DNA from: an uncultured Oscillospiraceae bacterium
Lineage (GTDB): Bacteria; Bacillota; Clostridia; Oscillospirales; Oscillospiraceae
Assembly: GCA_947627735.1 (NCBI GenBank)
Contig: CANQXG010000007.1
Coordinates: forward strand, 18,240-82,239
Direction: 5' to 3'
Length of the DNA stretch: 64,000 nt
Positions 1 to 7,673 of the stretch are shown one piece after another; position 1 is the stretch's first letter, and every line of letters begins with the position of its first letter. A program made the position numbers and the translations under genes. The notes below the pieces were generated by a model. It was not told the DNA's origin. It saw only the letters and a list, made by a program, of their open reading frames with translations, and made no database searches.

Positions 1-133
1 CCGGCAGGGCCAAACTGTCGGTCGATACGCTCCCCTCCGGCTCCACCGGCTCTTCCGGCGCCCCGCTCACGGGGATGCTCAGGCCCGTGGCCATCAGCGC
101 CGCCAGGAGGAAACTCAACAACCGTCTCATCAT
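1..133 (-). CDS. secreted protein, N-terminal fragment (cut by window edge)
   Basis: Only the first 44 residues are visible, because the gene runs off the left edge. They begin MMRR, followed by a hydrophobic stretch (LLSFLLAALMATGLSIPVSG) and an acidic, proline-rich segment. This is a clear Sec signal peptide followed by a low-complexity linker typical of exported Gram-positive proteins. A purine-rich GGTAGCGGA precedes the start at 133. The function cannot be told from this fragment. The promoter (206-235) contains a ten-cytosine run in its spacer. Confidence 0.6.
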   Translation of the reverse strand, partial: MMRRLLSFLLAALMATGLSIPVSGAPEEPVEPEGSVSTDSLALP

Positions 134-205
134 TTTTCCGCTACCTTCTTCCGCTTCCGCGCCCCCAAACAGGCGCATACAATATTCGTGAAACAAACCT
201 AAAAA

Positions 206-235
206 ATTATAATACCCCCCCCCCGGGTATTGCAA
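206..235 (-). promoter_or_regulatory. promoter with a C10/G10 tract in the -35/-10 spacer
   Basis: On the minus strand TTGCAA (230-235) is followed by an 18-nt spacer and TATAAT (206-211). The spacer contains ten consecutive G residues (C at 215-224 on the plus strand). It lies about 75 bases upstream of the secreted protein start at 133. Slippage in the homopolymer would change the spacer length. Confidence 0.6.
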
Positions 236-307
236 GCAGATGGGCAAAAATGTAAACAAAATGTAATCCCGGCGCCCCCTGCCGGCCCTGTCTAAGGCCC
301 CCGCCGA

Positions 308-336
308 TTGACAATCCCGCCGGGGTGTGGTATCAT
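308..336 (+). promoter_or_regulatory. sigma-A-type promoter for the 361 gene
   Basis: TTGACA (308-313), a 17-nt spacer and TATCAT (331-336). The start codon at 361 lies just downstream. Confidence 0.6.
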
Positions 337-360
337 GCACTTGCCCGGGAGGTGGACGCC

Positions 361-564
361 ATGGCTTCTTACAACACCCAACGGCGCATCCTGCGGGACG
401 CGCGGAAGATCGTCCGCGGGGAGATGGTGGCGGACTTCGTCAACGACCCCAAGCAGTTCTTCCACCGCCGCCGGGTGGGCTATTACAGCGACCGGCTGGC
501 CTATGCCGCCCGCTGGCTCATCAACGACGAGCAGCAGCAGATCGACGAGTATTATGGCCGCTGA
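361..564 (+). CDS. small unknown protein (67 aa)
   Basis: A short basic protein beginning MASYNTQRRILRDARKIVRG, with the charged central stretch FFHRRRVGYYSDRL and an acidic tail. No signal peptide, membrane segment or known domain is recognisable. The start at 361 is chosen because GGGAGGTGG sits 8 bases upstream; an in-frame ATG at 325 would lie inside the promoter. It has its own promoter (308-336) and a hairpin terminator (575-608), so it is a stand-alone gene. The many Arg residues could suit nucleic acid binding, but that is only a guess. Confidence 0.6.
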   Translation: MASYNTQRRILRDARKIVRGEMVADFVNDPKQFFHRRRVGYYSDRLAYAARWLINDEQQQIDEYYGR

Positions 565-574
565 CCGGCGGCGC

Positions 575-608
575 AAGACGGACGAGGACACATCTTCGTC
601 CGTCTTTT
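575..608 (+). terminator. intrinsic terminator
   Basis: An 11-bp stem (575-585 with 596-606) with a 10-nt loop, ending in TTTT, 10 bases after the stop of the 67-aa gene. Confidence 0.65.
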
Positions 609-634
609 GATACCTTCCCCCAAAGGAGGACACG

Positions 635-1867
635 ATGGACATCGCCATCATCGGCGGCGGCGCGGCGGGCCTGGCGGCGGCGCTGGCCGCCCGGGAGAGC
701 CTGGACAACGCCGTCACCGTATTCGAGCGGCAGAACCGGGTGGGCAGAAAGCTGCTGGCCACAGGCAATGGCCGGTGCAATCTGACCAACCTGAACGCCT
801 CGCCGGAGAATTATCACGGCCATGACCCGGACTTCGCCGGGCCGGCCCTGTACCGCTTCGGCCCGGAGCGGACGCTGGAGTGGTTCCGCTCCCTGGGGCT
901 TATCACCCGCGCGGAACCCTCCGGGCGGGTCTACCCCCTGTCGGACACGGCGGGGAGCGTGGTGGACGTGCTGCGCCTGGCCCTGGAGGCCCGGGGCGGC
1001 GCGGTGCAGTGCGCCCTGCCCATCGCCCGGGCGGAGAAGCGCGGGGAGAAGTTCCATCTCACCGGCCCCCTGGGCGAGAGCTTCACCGCGGACAGGCTGA
1101 TCGTGGCCTGCGGCGGCGCCGCCGGGGCGCGGGTGGGGGGCGTCCGCTCCGGCTACGACATCCTCCGCTCCTTCGGCCACGGCTGCACGGACCTGCGCCC
1201 GGCCCTGGTACAGCTGAAGACGGACAACACCTGGACCCGGGCCATGAAGGGCGTGCGCACCCAGGCGTCTGTGACCCTGGAGCGGGACGGGACCGTCCTG
1301 GCCCGGTCCGCCGGGGAGGTGCAGTTCGCCGACTACGGCGTCACCGGCCCGGCCATTTACGACGTCTCCCGCGCCGCCTCCCTCCAGGGGGAGGGCGCGG
1401 TGATATGGCTGCGGCTGCTGCCGGAGCTGGATAAAGTTGACATAATTGAATATATGAAGAACAAACGGGACAGTTTTTCCAATAACAAAGCGGAAAATCT
1501 CCTGAGCGGTATTTTACATAATTCCATCGCCCGGACGGTCCTCCGCCGGGCGCTGATCCCCCTGGAGGCCCGGCTGTGGGCGCTGTCGGACGGGGCGCTG
1601 GAGCAGATCGCGGACGCCCTGTGCCGGTTCTCCCTGCCCCTGACCGGCACATTGGGCTTCGACGACGCCCAGGTCACCGCCGGGGGCACGGAAACCGCCG
1701 GCTTCGATGCGGAAACGCTGGAAAGCCGCCTTGTCCCGGGGCTGTACGCCTGCGGCGAGGTGCTGGACGTGGACGGGGACTGCGGCGGGTATAACCTCCA
1801 ATGGGCCTGGGCCAGCGGCCGTCTGGCGGGCCTGGCCGCCGGCGGGCTGCTGGAGGCGGAGATATGA
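635..1867 (+). CDS. HI0933/BaiN-like FAD-dependent oxidoreductase
   Basis: This 410-residue flavoprotein belongs to the HI0933 family (NAD(P)/FAD-dependent oxidoreductases, sometimes named BaiN). The N-terminal FAD-binding dinucleotide fold reads IAIIGGGAAGLAAAL (residues 3-17). It is followed by GNGRCNLTN near residue 48, a family hallmark. The C-terminal FAD-contacting segment YACGEVLDVDGDCGGYN lies near residue 371. Length matches the family. AAAGGAGG lies 6 bases before the ATG. The stop overlaps the start of the next flavoprotein (ATGA), so the two are translationally coupled. The substrate is unknown; a steroid or bile-acid role is not supported by anything visible. The stretch 1435-1530 is noticeably more AT-rich than the rest. 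Confidence 0.85.
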   Translation: MDIAIIGGGAAGLAAALAARESLDNAVTVFERQNRVGRKLLATGNGRCNLTNLNASPENYHGHDPDFAGPALYRFGPERTLEWFRSLGLITRAEPSGRVYPLSDTAGSVVDVLRLALEARGGAVQCALPIARAEKRGEKFHLTGPLGESFTADRLIVACGGAAGARVGGVRSGYDILRSFGHGCTDLRPALVQLKTDNTWTRAMKGVRTQASVTLERDGTVLARSAGEVQFADYGVTGPAIYDVSRAASLQGEGAVIWLRLLPELDKVDIIEYMKNKRDSFSNNKAENLLSGILHNSIARTVLRRALIPLEARLWALSDGALEQIADALCRFSLPLTGTLGFDDAQVTAGGTETAGFDAETLESRLVPGLYACGEVLDVDGDCGGYNLQWAWASGRLAGLAAGGLLEAEI

Positions 1868-3432
1868 TCCGGCTGCGGAACGTGGCCCTGGCCCTGGACG
1901 AGCCGGAGAGCCTGCTGGCGGAAAAGGCGGAGCGGACCCTGGGCTGCCCGGTGAGGCAGGTGACTCTGGCCCGGAAGGCGGTGGACGCCCGGCGCAAGGC
2001 GGACGTGCACTTCGTCTGCACCCTGGACCTGACTGTGGCCGACGAGGCAGCCGCCCTTGCCAGGTGCCCGGACGCCTCCCCCGCCCCGGCCAGCGATTAC
2101 GCCCCGCCCACGGCGGCGGCCCTGCCGGCGGAGCAGCCTGTGGTGGTGGGCTTCGGCCCGGCGGGGATGTTCGCGGCCCTGGCCCTGGCCATGGCGGGGC
2201 TGCGGCCCCTGGTGCTGGAGCGGGGCGAGGACGCCGCCCGCCGCACGGAAAAAGTGGCTCGGCTGCGCCGGGAGGGCGTGCTGGACCCGGAGAGCAACAT
2301 CCAGTTCGGCGAGGGCGGCGCCGGGGCCTTCTCCGACGGAAAGCTGTCCACCGGCGTGAAGGACCGGCGCATCCCCTGGGTCCTCCGCCAGCTGGTGGAT
2401 GCCGGCGCGCCAGCGGACATCCTGACCGACGCCAAGCCCCACATCGGCACGGACCTGCTGCCCGGCGTGTGCGCGGCCCTGCGCCGGCGCATCGAGGCCC
2501 TGGGCGGCGAGGTGCGCTTTTCCACCCGCCTTGATGCCCTGGAAAGCCGGGGCGGACGGCTGACCGCCGCCGTCACCGCCGCCGGGGAGCGCATCCCCTG
2601 CCCGGCGCTGATCCTGGCCTGCGGCCACAGTGCACGGGACACCTTTGAAATGTTATGTAAACTTATCCCCATGGCCCCCAAGCCCTTCGCCATGGGTGTG
2701 CGCATCGAGCATCTGCAGTCGGACACCGACGCGGCCCAGTACGGCCCCTTCGCCGGCCACCCGGCCCTGCCCCCTGCGGACTACGCCCTGGCCTGTCAGC
2801 TGCCCGATGGGCGGCGGTGCTACACCTTCTGCATGTGCCCCGGAGGCGAGGTGGTCCCCGCCGCCAGCGAGCCGGGGATGGTGTGCACCAACGGCGCCAG
2901 CCCCTATAAAAGAAATTATGTAAACTCCAATGCCGCCCTCCTGGCGGCCCTCTCCCCGGAGGACTTCCCCCATCCCGGCCCCCTGGGGGGCGTGGCATGG
3001 CAGCGGGAGCTGGAGCGCCGGGCCTATGAGATCGCCGGCGGCGGGTACCGCGCCCCGGTGCAGACCGTGGGCAGCTTCCTCCGGGGCGGGGCCTCCCGGT
3101 TTGGCCGGGTGCGCCCGTCCTACGGTCCCGAGGTGACGGCCGTGGACCTGCGCGACATCCTCCCGCCTGTCATCGCCGACACCCTGGCGGGGGCGCTGCC
3201 CCTGTTCGACAGGAAGCTGAAGGGCTTCGCCGCCCCCGACGGGGTGCTCACCGGCCCGGAGACCCGCTCCTCCAGCCCGGTGCGGATGCTGCGCACGGAC
3301 GCTCTCCAATCCCCCGCCCTGTCGGGGCTGTACCCCTGCGGGGAGGGCGCCGGCTGGGCCGGCGGCATCATGTCCGCCGCCGTGGACGGCCTTAAATGCG
3401 CCGAGGCGCTGATCGCCTCCCTCTCCCCCTGA
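1864..3432 (+). CDS. COG2509-type FAD-dependent dehydrogenase
   Basis: A 522-residue protein of the uncharacterised FAD-dependent dehydrogenase family (COG2509). A family-typical N-terminal module of about 90 residues precedes the FAD fold (VVVGFGPAGMFAALALA, about residues 92-108). NIQFGEGGAGAFSDGKL follows near residue 145, and the C-terminal YPCGEGAGWAGGIMSA closes the FAD site near residue 490. The ATG at 1864 overlaps the previous stop by four bases. The pairing of two flavoproteins of different families in one coupled operon suggests related redox reactions, but the substrate cannot be read from the sequence. Confidence 0.85.
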   Translation: MIRLRNVALALDEPESLLAEKAERTLGCPVRQVTLARKAVDARRKADVHFVCTLDLTVADEAAALARCPDASPAPASDYAPPTAAALPAEQPVVVGFGPAGMFAALALAMAGLRPLVLERGEDAARRTEKVARLRREGVLDPESNIQFGEGGAGAFSDGKLSTGVKDRRIPWVLRQLVDAGAPADILTDAKPHIGTDLLPGVCAALRRRIEALGGEVRFSTRLDALESRGGRLTAAVTAAGERIPCPALILACGHSARDTFEMLCKLIPMAPKPFAMGVRIEHLQSDTDAAQYGPFAGHPALPPADYALACQLPDGRRCYTFCMCPGGEVVPAASEPGMVCTNGASPYKRNYVNSNAALLAALSPEDFPHPGPLGGVAWQRELERRAYEIAGGGYRAPVQTVGSFLRGGASRFGRVRPSYGPEVTAVDLRDILPPVIADTLAGALPLFDRKLKGFAAPDGVLTGPETRSSSPVRMLRTDALQSPALSGLYPCGEGAGWAGGIMSAAVDGLKCAEALIASLSP

Positions 3433-3459
3433 CACAGCGGCCGGTCCCCTTCAAAATAC

Positions 3460-3510
3460 AACAGCGCAGCCATCATTTTACTTAATGGCTGCGCTGTTTT
3501 TCTCTTTTTC
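3460..3510. terminator. strong, probably bidirectional terminator
   Basis: A 14-bp perfect stem (3460-3473 with 3485-3498) and a T-rich run to about 3510. It separates the plus-strand flavoprotein operon from the convergent TM2 gene. Confidence 0.8.
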
Positions 3511-3514
3511 GATA

Positions 3515-3907
3515 TCAAACGTAGTAGGGATTGGGCTTGCACAGCAGTACGATGAGATCGACTAACACGCCCACTCCAAAAAGGCCCATCGTAAATAGGT
3601 ACAGGATACCCATCCCGACCTTCCCCTCATAGAATTTGTGCGCCCCAATGAAGCCCAAAAACAGGCAGAGCAGGAACGCCACCCACTTGTTTTTGGGATT
3701 GCCGCCTCTTCCGCCGGCGTTGACGTTCGTGTTGATATTGGAATTTGTGTTGCTGTTATTTATCACCACGCTTGGCTGTGCGGCCTCGCTCTTAACAGCC
3801 TCCACCTGCCTTCCGCACACGGTACAGATGACCGCGTCCTCCGGTATCTTTGCCCCGCAATGCCGGCAAAACTTCATCTTTTCTTGTTCCTTTACTTCCT
3901 GATCCAT
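3515..3907 (-). CDS. zinc-ribbon plus TM2-domain membrane protein
   Basis: The 130-residue protein starts with a zinc ribbon (Cys14, 17, 28, 31; CRHCG...CTVC). An Asn/Thr-rich linker ([14 protein letters not shown]) follows, then a TM2 domain from about residue 70: two membrane helices ([18 protein letters not shown] and a second helix) joined by a GKVGMG-type turn. TM2 proteins sit in the cytoplasmic membrane; their bacterial role is unknown. The start MDQEV at 3907 is chosen over an upstream ATG because GGAGGG lies 7 bases before it. It is divergent from the XRE gene at 4026. Confidence 0.85.
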   Translation of the reverse strand: MDQEVKEQEKMKFCRHCGAKIPEDAVICTVCGRQVEAVKSEAAQPSVVINNSNTNSNINTNVNAGGRGGNPKNKWVAFLLCLFLGFIGAHKFYEGKVGMGILYLFTMGLFGVGVLVDLIVLLCKPNPYYV

Positions 3908-4025
3908 TTTTCTTCCCTCCAGCCTTGTTATGGCCATATAACTCTAACACATAAGTATTCATTTGTCAACATATGTGTTCATAGCACGCCGCTGTGGGCC
4001 ATAGAATGTCCATAGGGGTGTGACT

Positions 4026-4265
4026 ATGTATATTCCAATGCTCGACCCTGTGGCCGTAGGAAGGGTCATTGCCTATTATAGGCAGCGAAGCGGCGTATCC
4101 CAGGAAGTCCTGAGCGGGCTGGCGGACATCGGGCGCAGCCATTTGAGCGCCATCGAGCGCGGCGAGCGAAAGCCGACACTGGAAACATTTTACAGGATAT
4201 GCACGGCGCTGGACGTGAAGATGAGCGTCGTCATCGCGACGCTGGAAGAGGAGCTGGAAAAATAA
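4026..4265 (+). CDS. XRE-family helix-turn-helix regulator (79 aa)
   Basis: A single compact HTH domain in the Cro/CI style: VGRVIAYYRQRSGVSQEVLS, then the recognition region IGRSHLSAIERGERKPTLETF. Nothing follows except a short acidic helix (ATLEEELEK), so it has no separate sensor domain. AGGGG lies 7 bases before the ATG at 4026; a GTG at 4020 is an alternative. Such single-domain regulators often act on adjacent genes; here the nearest candidate is the divergent TM2 gene. Confidence 0.85.
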   Translation: MYIPMLDPVAVGRVIAYYRQRSGVSQEVLSGLADIGRSHLSAIERGERKPTLETFYRICTALDVKMSVVIATLEEELEK

Positions 4266-4293
4266 AGAGGGACGCGGAGCGATCCGCGTCCCT
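4263..4293 (-). terminator. terminator of pnp
   Basis: An 11-bp GC-rich stem (4268-4278 with 4283-4293), followed on the minus strand by CTTTATTTTT. It lies 21 bases after the pnp stop. Confidence 0.75.
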
Positions 4294-4313
4294 TCCACAT
4301 ATGCGCTTGTTAT

Positions 4314-6458
4314 TTACTCGTCGCCCCGGTCGATGGGCAGGCCGGCCTGCTGGCGCTCCTTGATGGCGTCCTTGCGGCTCAGGTTGACCCGGCCCCGGTC
4401 GTCGATCTCGGTGACCTTGACCCAGGTCCAGTCGCCCACATTGATGCAGTCCTCCACCTTCTCGGTGCGCTTGAACTCCAGGTCCTTGATGTGGACCATG
4501 CCGTCCTTGCCGGGCACCAGCTCGATGAACGCGCCGATGGGGATGATACGCACGCACTTGCCGTAGTACAGCTGCCCCACCTCGGGCACGAACACGATGT
4601 TGTCGATGGTCCTCTTGGCGGCGCGGCAGGCCTCGATGTCCTCGGAGGCGATATAGATGGTGCCGTCGTCCTCGATATCGATCTTGCAGCCGGTGTCGGC
4701 GGTGATCTTCTGGATCACCTTGCCGCCGGAGCCGATGACCTCCCGGATCTTGTCAGGATCGATGGTCATCTTTATCATCTTCGGCGCGCTGGCGGCCAGC
4801 TCATGGCGCGGCTCGCTGATGACGGGCAGCATGATCTCGTCCAGGATCTGCACCCGGGCCTCATGGGTGATCTCCAGGGCGTTCTTGACGATCTCGTGCT
4901 TCAGGCCGTCATTCTTCAGGTCCATCTGAATGGCGGTGATGCCCTTCTTGGTGCCGGCCACCTTGAAGTCCATCTCGCCGTGGAAGTCCTCCACGCCCTG
5001 GATGTCGATGAAGGTGGTGAAGTCGTCGCCGTCCTGGATCAGGCCGCAGCTGATGCCGGCCACGGGGGCCTTGATGGGCACGCCGGCGGCCATCAGGCTC
5101 AGAGTGGTGCCGCAGATGGAGCCCTGGGAGGTGGAGCCGTTGGAGGACAGGACCTCGCTGACCACGCGGATGGCGTAGGGGAACTCCTCCACGGGCGGGA
5201 TGACGGCCTCCAGGGCCTTCTCCACCAGAGCGCCGTGGCCGTACTCACGGCGGGAGGTGGAGCGGCTGGCGCGGGCCTCGCCGGTGGAGTAGCTGGGCAT
5301 GTTGTAGTGGTGCATGAACCGCTTCTCGTCCTCCTCCCAGATGGTATCCAGCTTCTGGGCGGCGGAGAGGGTGTTCAGGGTGGTGATGGACAGCACCTGG
5401 GTCTGGCCGCGGGTGAACAGGGCGGAGCCGTGGACCCCGGGGATCACGTCCACCTGGCTGTCCAGGGGCCGGATCTCGTTCATGGCCCGGCCGTCCACGC
5501 GCTTGCCGGCCAGCAGCCACTTCTTCACGACCTTCTTCTGCAGCTTGTAGAGGATCTCGTCCATGTAGTTCATCATGTCGGGATGCTCCTCGCCGTACTT
5601 TTCCTGCATGGCGGTGACCCACTCGTTGACCCGGGCCTCCCGGACGTTCTTGTCGTCGGTGTCCATGCAGTACTCCATGCCCTCGAACTCGTTGGCCACC
5701 AGCTTTTCGAACAGCTCGTCGTCGAAGGCGGCGTGCTCATACTCGAACTTGGGCTTGCCCACCTCGGCCACCATCTGGTCGATCAGGTCCAGCACGCCCT
5801 GCAGCTTCTCATGGGCCTGGACGATGCCCTCGTACATCACGTCGTCGGGGATCTGGTTGGCCTCGGCCTCGATCATGACGATCTTCTTGTGGGTGGCGGC
5901 CACGGTGACGGTCATCTGGTTGACGGCCTTCTCGGCATGGGTGGGGTTGAACAGGTACTTCTCCCCGTCCCAGCCCAGCACGATGCCGGCGATGGGGCCG
6001 TTGAAGGGCACGTCGGAGATGGACACGGCGGCAGCCGCGCCGATCATGGCGGTGATCTCGGGAGAGCAGTCCCTATCCACGTTCAGCACCTCGCAGGCGA
6101 TGACCACATCGTTGCGCAGGTCGGAGGGGAACAGGGGCCGCATGGGCCGGTCGATGAGCCGCCCGGCCAGCACCGCGGGCAGGGAGGGCCGGCCCTCACG
6201 GCGCATGAAGGAGCCGGGGATGCGGCCCACGGCGTAGAGCTTCTCGTTGAAGTCCACGGCAAGGGGGAAGTAATCGATGCCGTCCTTGGGACGGGCGGAG
6301 GCGGTGACGGTGCACAGCACGGTGGTGTCGCCGTACTGGGCCAGCACGGCGGCGTTGCACAGCTCCGCCATCCGGCCCACCTCCAGCTTCAGGGGCCGGC
6401 CGCAGAAGTCCATCTCCCAGCGGTGCAGGTTGTCGAATGTCTTGTGTTTGATGATCAT
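4314..6458 (-). CDS. pnp: polyribonucleotide nucleotidyltransferase (PNPase)
   Basis: The 714-residue phosphorolytic 3'-5' exoribonuclease degrades mRNA in the cytoplasm using phosphate. Two RNase PH-like domains are visible; the second contains GSSQ-type sequence (SNGSTSQGSICG) and the catalytic-core segment DFKVAGTKKGITAIQMD. Near residue 565 comes the KH domain (IREVIGSGGKVIQKI), then the S1 domain (GQLYYGKCVRIIPIGAFIEL) to the end. Length is normal for the family. The start MIIKHKTF at 6458 is preferred because AAAGGAAG sits 6 bases upstream; the further-upstream ATG lacks a site. It lies downstream of rpsO, the usual bacterial arrangement, with a terminator between them that may be partly read through. 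Confidence 0.97.
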   Translation of the reverse strand: MIIKHKTFDNLHRWEMDFCGRPLKLEVGRMAELCNAAVLAQYGDTTVLCTVTASARPKDGIDYFPLAVDFNEKLYAVGRIPGSFMRREGRPSLPAVLAGRLIDRPMRPLFPSDLRNDVVIACEVLNVDRDCSPEITAMIGAAAAVSISDVPFNGPIAGIVLGWDGEKYLFNPTHAEKAVNQMTVTVAATHKKIVMIEAEANQIPDDVMYEGIVQAHEKLQGVLDLIDQMVAEVGKPKFEYEHAAFDDELFEKLVANEFEGMEYCMDTDDKNVREARVNEWVTAMQEKYGEEHPDMMNYMDEILYKLQKKVVKKWLLAGKRVDGRAMNEIRPLDSQVDVIPGVHGSALFTRGQTQVLSITTLNTLSAAQKLDTIWEEDEKRFMHHYNMPSYSTGEARASRSTSRREYGHGALVEKALEAVIPPVEEFPYAIRVVSEVLSSNGSTSQGSICGTTLSLMAAGVPIKAPVAGISCGLIQDGDDFTTFIDIQGVEDFHGEMDFKVAGTKKGITAIQMDLKNDGLKHEIVKNALEITHEARVQILDEIMLPVISEPRHELAASAPKMIKMTIDPDKIREVIGSGGKVIQKITADTGCKIDIEDDGTIYIASEDIEACRAAKRTIDNIVFVPEVGQLYYGKCVRIIPIGAFIELVPGKDGMVHIKDLEFKRTEKVEDCINVGDWTWVKVTEIDDRGRVNLSRKDAIKERQQAGLPIDRGDE

Positions 6459-6523
6459 GTTTTTCTTCCTTTCGTACACATCCAAATTCTATCCAGAAAA
6501 TCCGCCGAAACGGATAAACTTTT

Positions 6524-6564
6524 CAAAAAAGATCAGGAGGGACAGTATGAACTTGTCCCTCCTG
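6524..6564 (-). terminator. terminator between rpsO and pnp
   Basis: A perfect 11-bp stem (6534-6544 with 6554-6564), followed on the minus strand by ATCTTTTTTG. No strong pnp promoter is visible after it, so readthrough or RNA processing may feed pnp. Confidence 0.8.
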
Positions 6565-6599
6565 AAAAACCTTCATACCCCTCAGTGTAAGCGGAATGC

Positions 6600-6866
6600 T
6601 TACTTACGGATGCCCAGCTTGGCGATGATGGCGCGGTAGCGCTCGATGTCGTTCTTGGCCACGTAGTCCAGCAGACGGCGGCGCTTGCCGATCATCTTGA
6701 ACAGGCCCATGCGGCTGTGATTGTCCTTCTTGTGCACCTTCAGGTGCTCGGTGAGCTGATTGATGCGCTCGGTGAGGATGGCGATCTGGACCTCCGGGGA
6801 GCCGGTGTCGCCCTCGTGAGTCTTGTTGGCCTCGATGATGTTGGTCTTCTGTTCCTTGGTGATCAT
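6600..6866 (-). CDS. rpsO: 30S ribosomal protein S15
   Basis: Exactly 88 residues, the family length, starting [20 protein letters not shown]. It contains the conserved [15 protein letters not shown] and the rRNA-binding [19 protein letters not shown]. It binds 16S rRNA helices 20-22 early in small-subunit assembly. The start is fixed by AAAGGAAGGG upstream of 6866. It is driven by a near-consensus promoter (6959-6987) and is the first gene of the rpsO-pnp unit. Confidence 0.97.
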   Translation of the reverse strand: MITKEQKTNIIEANKTHEGDTGSPEVQIAILTERINQLTEHLKVHKKDNHSRMGLFKMIGKRRRLLDYVAKNDIERYRAIIAKLGIRK

Positions 6867-6958
6867 GGTTTTTGCCCTTCCTTTCGGTTTTACTATACCC
6901 TGCGCCTGAGTGGGGGGCTGCGCCCCGGACCAAGGACCGCGGGTTACCAAGCTATGGT

Positions 6959-6987
6959 ACTATACCATACATTGCCCCGTTTGTCAA
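6959..6987 (-). promoter_or_regulatory. rpsO promoter with a dyad over the -10 box
   Basis: On the minus strand TTGACA (6982-6987), a 17-nt spacer and TATAGT (6959-6964). A perfect 7-3-7 inverted repeat (TATGGTA/TACCATA, 6953-6969) covers the -10 box and could be an operator or a chance dyad. Confidence 0.75.
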
Positions 6988-7015
6988 AAATTATTTTGCC
7001 ATCGCCCGCCTGCCC

Positions 7016-7044
7016 TTGCGGCGCGGGAGGCGTTGGACTATAAT
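7016..7044 (+). promoter_or_regulatory. promoter of the 7090 gene
   Basis: TTGCGG (7016-7021), 17-nt spacer, TATAAT (7039-7044); an AAGGAGGTG ribosome site follows before the ATG at 7090. Confidence 0.6.
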
Positions 7045-7089
7045 ATGCCCATAAGGCGATAAGCCGGCATCCGGACAAGGAGGTGCCCT

Positions 7090-7293
7090 ATGGACTTGAA
7101 AGACTCGCCGCTGTTCCATTTTATCGTCGGGACCTTATGGTCCGCAGCAGCAGCCGTGACCGCGTACGAACACCGAACATTTTCAGGCCCCGTCTACTGG
7201 CCGCCCATCCTTTTGGGTATAGCAGGAGCCGGTTATTACGTCCGGTGGATTTATTTGATAGCAAAAAACCGGCAGCATGATAAAAACCATTGA
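7090..7293 (+). CDS. small two-helix membrane protein (67 aa)
   Basis: An unrecognised protein with two hydrophobic stretches: FHFIVGTLWSAAAAVTAY and IAGAGYYVRWIYLIA, the second preceded by WPPILLG. The tail is basic (KNRQHDKNH). A very strong ribosome site (AAGGAGGTG) and an upstream TATAAT promoter support it as real. It is monocistronic and divergent from rpsO. No function can be assigned. Confidence 0.6.
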   Translation: MDLKDSPLFHFIVGTLWSAAAAVTAYEHRTFSGPVYWPPILLGIAGAGYYVRWIYLIAKNRQHDKNH

Positions 7294-7339
7294 GCGCGGC
7301 CGGCAAATTCCCTTCACCGCGCCGATGGCACAACCGCTT

Positions 7340-7636
7340 GGAAAGCCTCCCCTGTGCAAGGGGAGGTGCCGAGCAAAGCGAGGCGGAGGGGTTGTTACCA
7401 GTCTTGAAATATATTCCAGCTTGGTAACAATCCCTCAGTCTTGTCGTCGCGGCGTTCGCTGAGCTGCGCCGTCGCAAGCGCCGGCATCCGCCCGCTCCCG
7501 CGCTCCTCCTCTCCCCAAAAGGCATGCGTGCCTTTTGGGGACCCCGAAAGCGCTGCCAGCTCCCTTTACACAAGGGAGCCTCCAATAATGTGCGCCTTGC
7601 GCCGGAGCCACCTCCCTCGTCAGAGGGAGGCTTTCC
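7340..7636. repeat. MITE-like palindromic element (~300 bp)
   Basis: A gene-free block bounded by exact 12-bp inverted ends: GGAAAGCCTCCC (7340-7351) and GGGAGGCTTTCC (7625-7636). Inside are further palindromes, such as CCCAAAAGGCATGCGTGCCTTTTGGG around 7514-7539 and GTTACCA/TGGTAAC arms. It encodes nothing plausible. The segment 7485-7540 has a diverged relative at 45927-45983, so parts of this family are scattered in the genome. The whole intergenic stretch 7294-7673 holds nothing else except the typA terminator. Confidence 0.65.
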
Positions 7637-7640
7637 GTAA

Positions 7641-7669
7641 AGAATGGGCCTGTTTGCTAAACAGGCCCA
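7641..7669 (-). terminator. typA terminator
   Basis: An 11-bp stem (7645-7655 with 7659-7669) and a short loop, just after the typA stop; the minus-strand tail ATTCTTTA is only moderately T-rich. Confidence 0.6.
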
Positions 7670-7673
7670 CATT

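Noticed and set aside
1435..1530. AT-rich patch inside the HI0933-type gene as an inserted element
   Set aside because: The reading frame and protein pattern continue through it and the protein has normal length, so it is a local codon-use difference.
4491..6590. Very long open frame on the plus strand opposite pnp
   Set aside because: It is antisense to a certain gene, lacks a ribosome site and gives low-complexity His/Gly/Leu-rich sequence, an artefact of GC-rich third positions.
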